The position numbers and the translations under genes were made by a program. From the NCBI GenBank assembly GCA_964388435.1, contig CAYMAH010000054.1, positions 1-15,553 of the forward strand: a stretch of DNA of 15,553 nucleotides. The letters are read 5' to 3'. Each line of letters begins with the position of its first letter. The stretch's first letter is position 1. Source of the stretch: DTNV01 sp964388435 (GTDB lineage: Archaea > Micrarchaeota > Micrarchaeia > Norongarragalinales > UBA8480). This document shows, piece after piece, positions 14,801-15,553 of the stretch. The notes beneath the pieces were generated by a model, which had not been told where the DNA came from, searched no databases, and saw nothing but the letters and a program-made list of their open reading frames with translations.

Positions 14801-15553
14801 TTTTCAGGTGATTCTTTGAATCCCATTTCGCAGCAGGTGACTGTTCAGAATCTTCTCAACAATCCGGTTAAAGTGAGCTCTGTCGTCAACTGTTTCAACG
14901 GGCCAGACATTTTCAGCGTGATTCCTCCTTTTGTTACCATTCCGGCTTCTGGTTCTAATCAGTTGAGCGTTAATGTTATTCAGAATTCCAGTGGCAATTC
15001 TCAGTGTGAACTGGATATTGTCGGGGTGGATGGCAACTCAAGAGATTCTGAAAGCGTTCAGTTGAGCGGGAGCGTTTCCTGTCCTGAGTGCGTTTTGAAT
15101 CAGCAGATTGCCTATGGTTTGTCAAACCTTCCTTCGGTGATTCCTATTTACCCGGCGGGCCCTCAGACCGTGGGTCAGATTGTTTATGGTTTTTCCGCCA
15201 TTCCCGTTGATTTTCCCCAGGCTCCGCAGTGTTCTTTGACTTTGACTCCTGGAGGGGGATTTGGCTATGGTTACGCTGGCAGTGTTTATCCTGGATTTGC
15301 TTTGACTGGTTCAGGCGCCAGTTTTGTTCAGTACGGTTGCCAGGCTTGCACTTCCAATAATGACGGGAGTTTCGCGTGCAATAATTGTCAGAGTGGTTTT
15401 CAAAGCGCTTTCAGCTGCGAGGTTTGCCAGCCTTCTGAGAACACGGCGTTGTCTACTTACAGTAACCCCGGTTATTTGGTGTTGTGGCCGAGCGCGAGTT
15501 GCAGCGCGTGCGTTTCCGGTCAAACCGCGGGGGTGGTCGCTTCTTCTTTGACC
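11804..15553 (+). CDS. Giant multi-domain surface protein, C-terminus beyond the window
   Basis: A frame open from ATG 11804 to the window edge: 1250 residues with no stop. A 30-residue charged cytosolic tail (KERYEGFVSKLEERG) precedes one membrane helix (about 31-50, LLVPLVVLLIVGGIGFLVF), so the rest should be outside the cell. Residues 57-537 hold five carboxypeptidase-regulatory-like/Ig-like beta repeats. About 560-900 is further beta-rich Ser/Thr/Asn sequence. A sixth Ig-like unit spans 909-985 (VADAFGNPVTDATVSL). Residues 990-1090 resemble an ASH/choice-of-anchor domain (LSVSPSSLTFSG, VTVQNLLNNPVKV). From 1093 the protein is Cys-rich with CxxC pairs. Lys/Arg are scarce and N-glycosylation sequons frequent. 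A plausible role is adhesin or envelope component. Whether its missing C-terminus bears an archaeosortase tail cannot be seen here. Confidence 0.88.
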   Translation, partial: MDFNGVVGSLKERYEGFVSKLEERGVPHARLLVPLVVLLIVGGIGFLVFNSVSVTSYNVRVIDLNTSAPISGANVSVFSNGGLVSSGLTDSNGNVVFNLSSGSYTISASSSSYASSAPVKLVNGMGVQLESLIPPSKSVVVSVEQNGIPSLGNYVTLSFSDGSSVSGTTDINGNVTISVPESEVKGGGSVSVNGNVIPISSAELLNGLVVVNLTATSTPTAVLYVSVVSASGNSVSGAQVSVFNSATQSVLANGVTDSTGSASFNVSLGSSVYVTASASGYGGGYSDGFVFNASQSVEVQLSMSSTGSNLTLSVLDENGNIVSGASVEVFTQGNNNVASLTTQGAPLGIPLASGVFYANVQYAGYLPVVVENLKAGMVKSVSLTPLTTGNYANVSVLVLQNGNALPGASVSFYTSDGLFLFNGQSDGNGMVEAALPLTLDNQPYSFYASGSYNSLVGKTDVFEIGNDNVTLPLLAPPAKLSVNLVDFASKSAVTGFVNVIVGGNIVNTCNGTSCVLNVPGGTPFNLNVQASGYLPFTSSVLTYTSGSLNTLSIPLYSLGLIKGVSASFVGLFDSNGNRALQVVNGMSYTARFLVNMPVSTSNAGFYVRVGEEGNSSTDPAYITGYTSAGFIQTGSSYPQDCTNGDSPASQAKWLLWNFPRGFVGSREIDVKIQVSLNASASTPIILYYKAFGELSNGLSVFSPVNTALTQENFSLSAACNSTDFSQTLPFSPNPLVCSVINNHEFCYSMSFSSNGVNSINFNPVLGQEFQINLNVLSDVGINGLTFNAPGFKVSQSFSGLKTLSFQSSDQVVSQQALSASSTDLGSLLSSSSSSVQTPGIQIPFTANANQLSTLSLTLTPITPTFYAPLNFNFQADDGSALSFSQTLSVQGTGTLNVQVSPGSWTGPGNVKAKITVADAFGNPVTDATVSLTECFGSPFNGNPPAVNNQGNGVYSFQSQLFGGGIVGVNVQDQGYKDYSSCDVDVQEQSFLSVSPSSLTFSGDSLNPISQQVTVQNLLNNPVKVSSVVNCFNGPDIFSVIPPFVTIPASGSNQLSVNVIQNSSGNSQCELDIVGVDGNSRDSESVQLSGSVSCPECVLNQQIAYGLSNLPSVIPIYPAGPQTVGQIVYGFSAIPVDFPQAPQCSLTLTPGGGFGYGYAGSVYPGFALTGSGASFVQYGCQACTSNNDGSFACNNCQSGFQSAFSCEVCQPSENTALSTYSNPGYLVLWPSASCSACVSGQTAGVVASSLT
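11972..13414 (+). repeat. Five Ig-like/carboxypeptidase-regulatory-like repeats in the giant protein
   Basis: Repeats start near residues 57, 222, 309, 392 and 479. Each follows the plan of a hydrophobic strand (VxVxD), a G-x-x-[V/L]-x-G-A-x-V-x-[V/F] motif (ISGANVSVF, VSGAQVSVF, VSGASVEVF, LPGASVSFY, with a looser fifth copy VTGFVNVIV), and in most copies a [T/S]-D-x-x-G turn (LTDSNGN, VTDSTGS, QSDGNGM) and a final strand ending in ASGY-like residues. This is the pattern of peptidase-associated or Ig-like beta-sandwich units on surface proteins. The copies differ in sequence, so recent duplication is unlikely. Confidence 0.7.
15080..15553 (+). other. CxxC-rich extracellular region of the giant protein
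   Basis: From residue 1093 onward the protein carries repeated CxxC pairs: CPEC (1093-1096), CQAC (1179-1182), CNNC, CEVC and CSAC, interspersed with Gly/Ser/Tyr-rich stretches. The dense C-x2-C spacing with short loops (SFACNNCQSGFQSAFSCEVC) looks like the Cys-rich furin/EGF-like ladders of eukaryotic-style surface proteins, or could bind metal. The segment continues past the window. Confidence 0.6.

Noticed and set aside
15311..15551. Short open frames on both strands at the right edge
   Set aside because: They lie within the giant protein's frame, which has consistent domain structure; the alternatives show no motif or start signal.
1..15553. CRISPR array, insertion sequence or prophage
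   Set aside because: No regularly spaced direct repeats, transposase, integrase or phage structural gene was seen.

Overview
The window reads as an archaeal chromosome segment. The clearest markers are a Cbf5/dyskerin-type tRNA/rRNA pseudouridine synthase preceded by a ribosomal L14e-type KOW protein, an archaeal-type phosphoglycerate kinase, an archaeosortase, a two-subunit 2-oxoacid:ferredoxin oxidoreductase, and TATA-box/leaderless gene starts. Small genes, tight packing and many unrecognised proteins would fit a DPANN-type lineage (Diapherotrites, Micrarchaeota or Woesearchaeota-like). That placement is inference, because no rRNA gene is present to settle it.

Layout. Positions 1-1782 (plus) hold the tail of an unidentified gene (possibly cytidylate kinase), a small four-helix membrane protein, a 53-residue L14e-like protein and cbf5/truB. 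Positions 1810-4305 (minus) form a tightly overlapping gap-pgk-zinc-ribbon operon for the triose-phosphate part of glycolysis/gluconeogenesis. Positions 4430-5563 hold an unknown plus-strand gene convergent with the RNA 2',3'-cyclic phosphodiesterase gene thpR. Positions 5626-8145 (plus) encode korA (gamma-alpha fusion) and korB, a ferredoxin-dependent 2-oxoacid oxidoreductase. No ferredoxin gene lies in the window.

From 8258 to the right edge the character changes to cell-envelope genes, all on the plus strand: an archaeosortase with the Cys/Arg/His triad; a structured intergenic element that may be a small RNA; a 490-residue helical-repeat protein of no recognised family; a Cys-rich secreted protein with a pilin-like N-terminus; and a giant surface protein (1250 residues here and still open at the edge) made of Ig-like/carboxypeptidase-regulatory-like beta domains and a CxxC-rich region. 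The last three genes each have a TATA-like box 27-29 bp before the ATG, suggesting separately started, leaderless transcripts.

Working together: gap/pgk and korAB cover central carbon and ferredoxin redox metabolism; L14e, Cbf5 and ThpR belong to translation and RNA processing. The right-hand block is the most interesting. It could be a sortase-linked surface assembly of membrane transpeptidase, surface giant, pilin-like partner and cytosolic repeat protein. The link between its members rests on proximity only.
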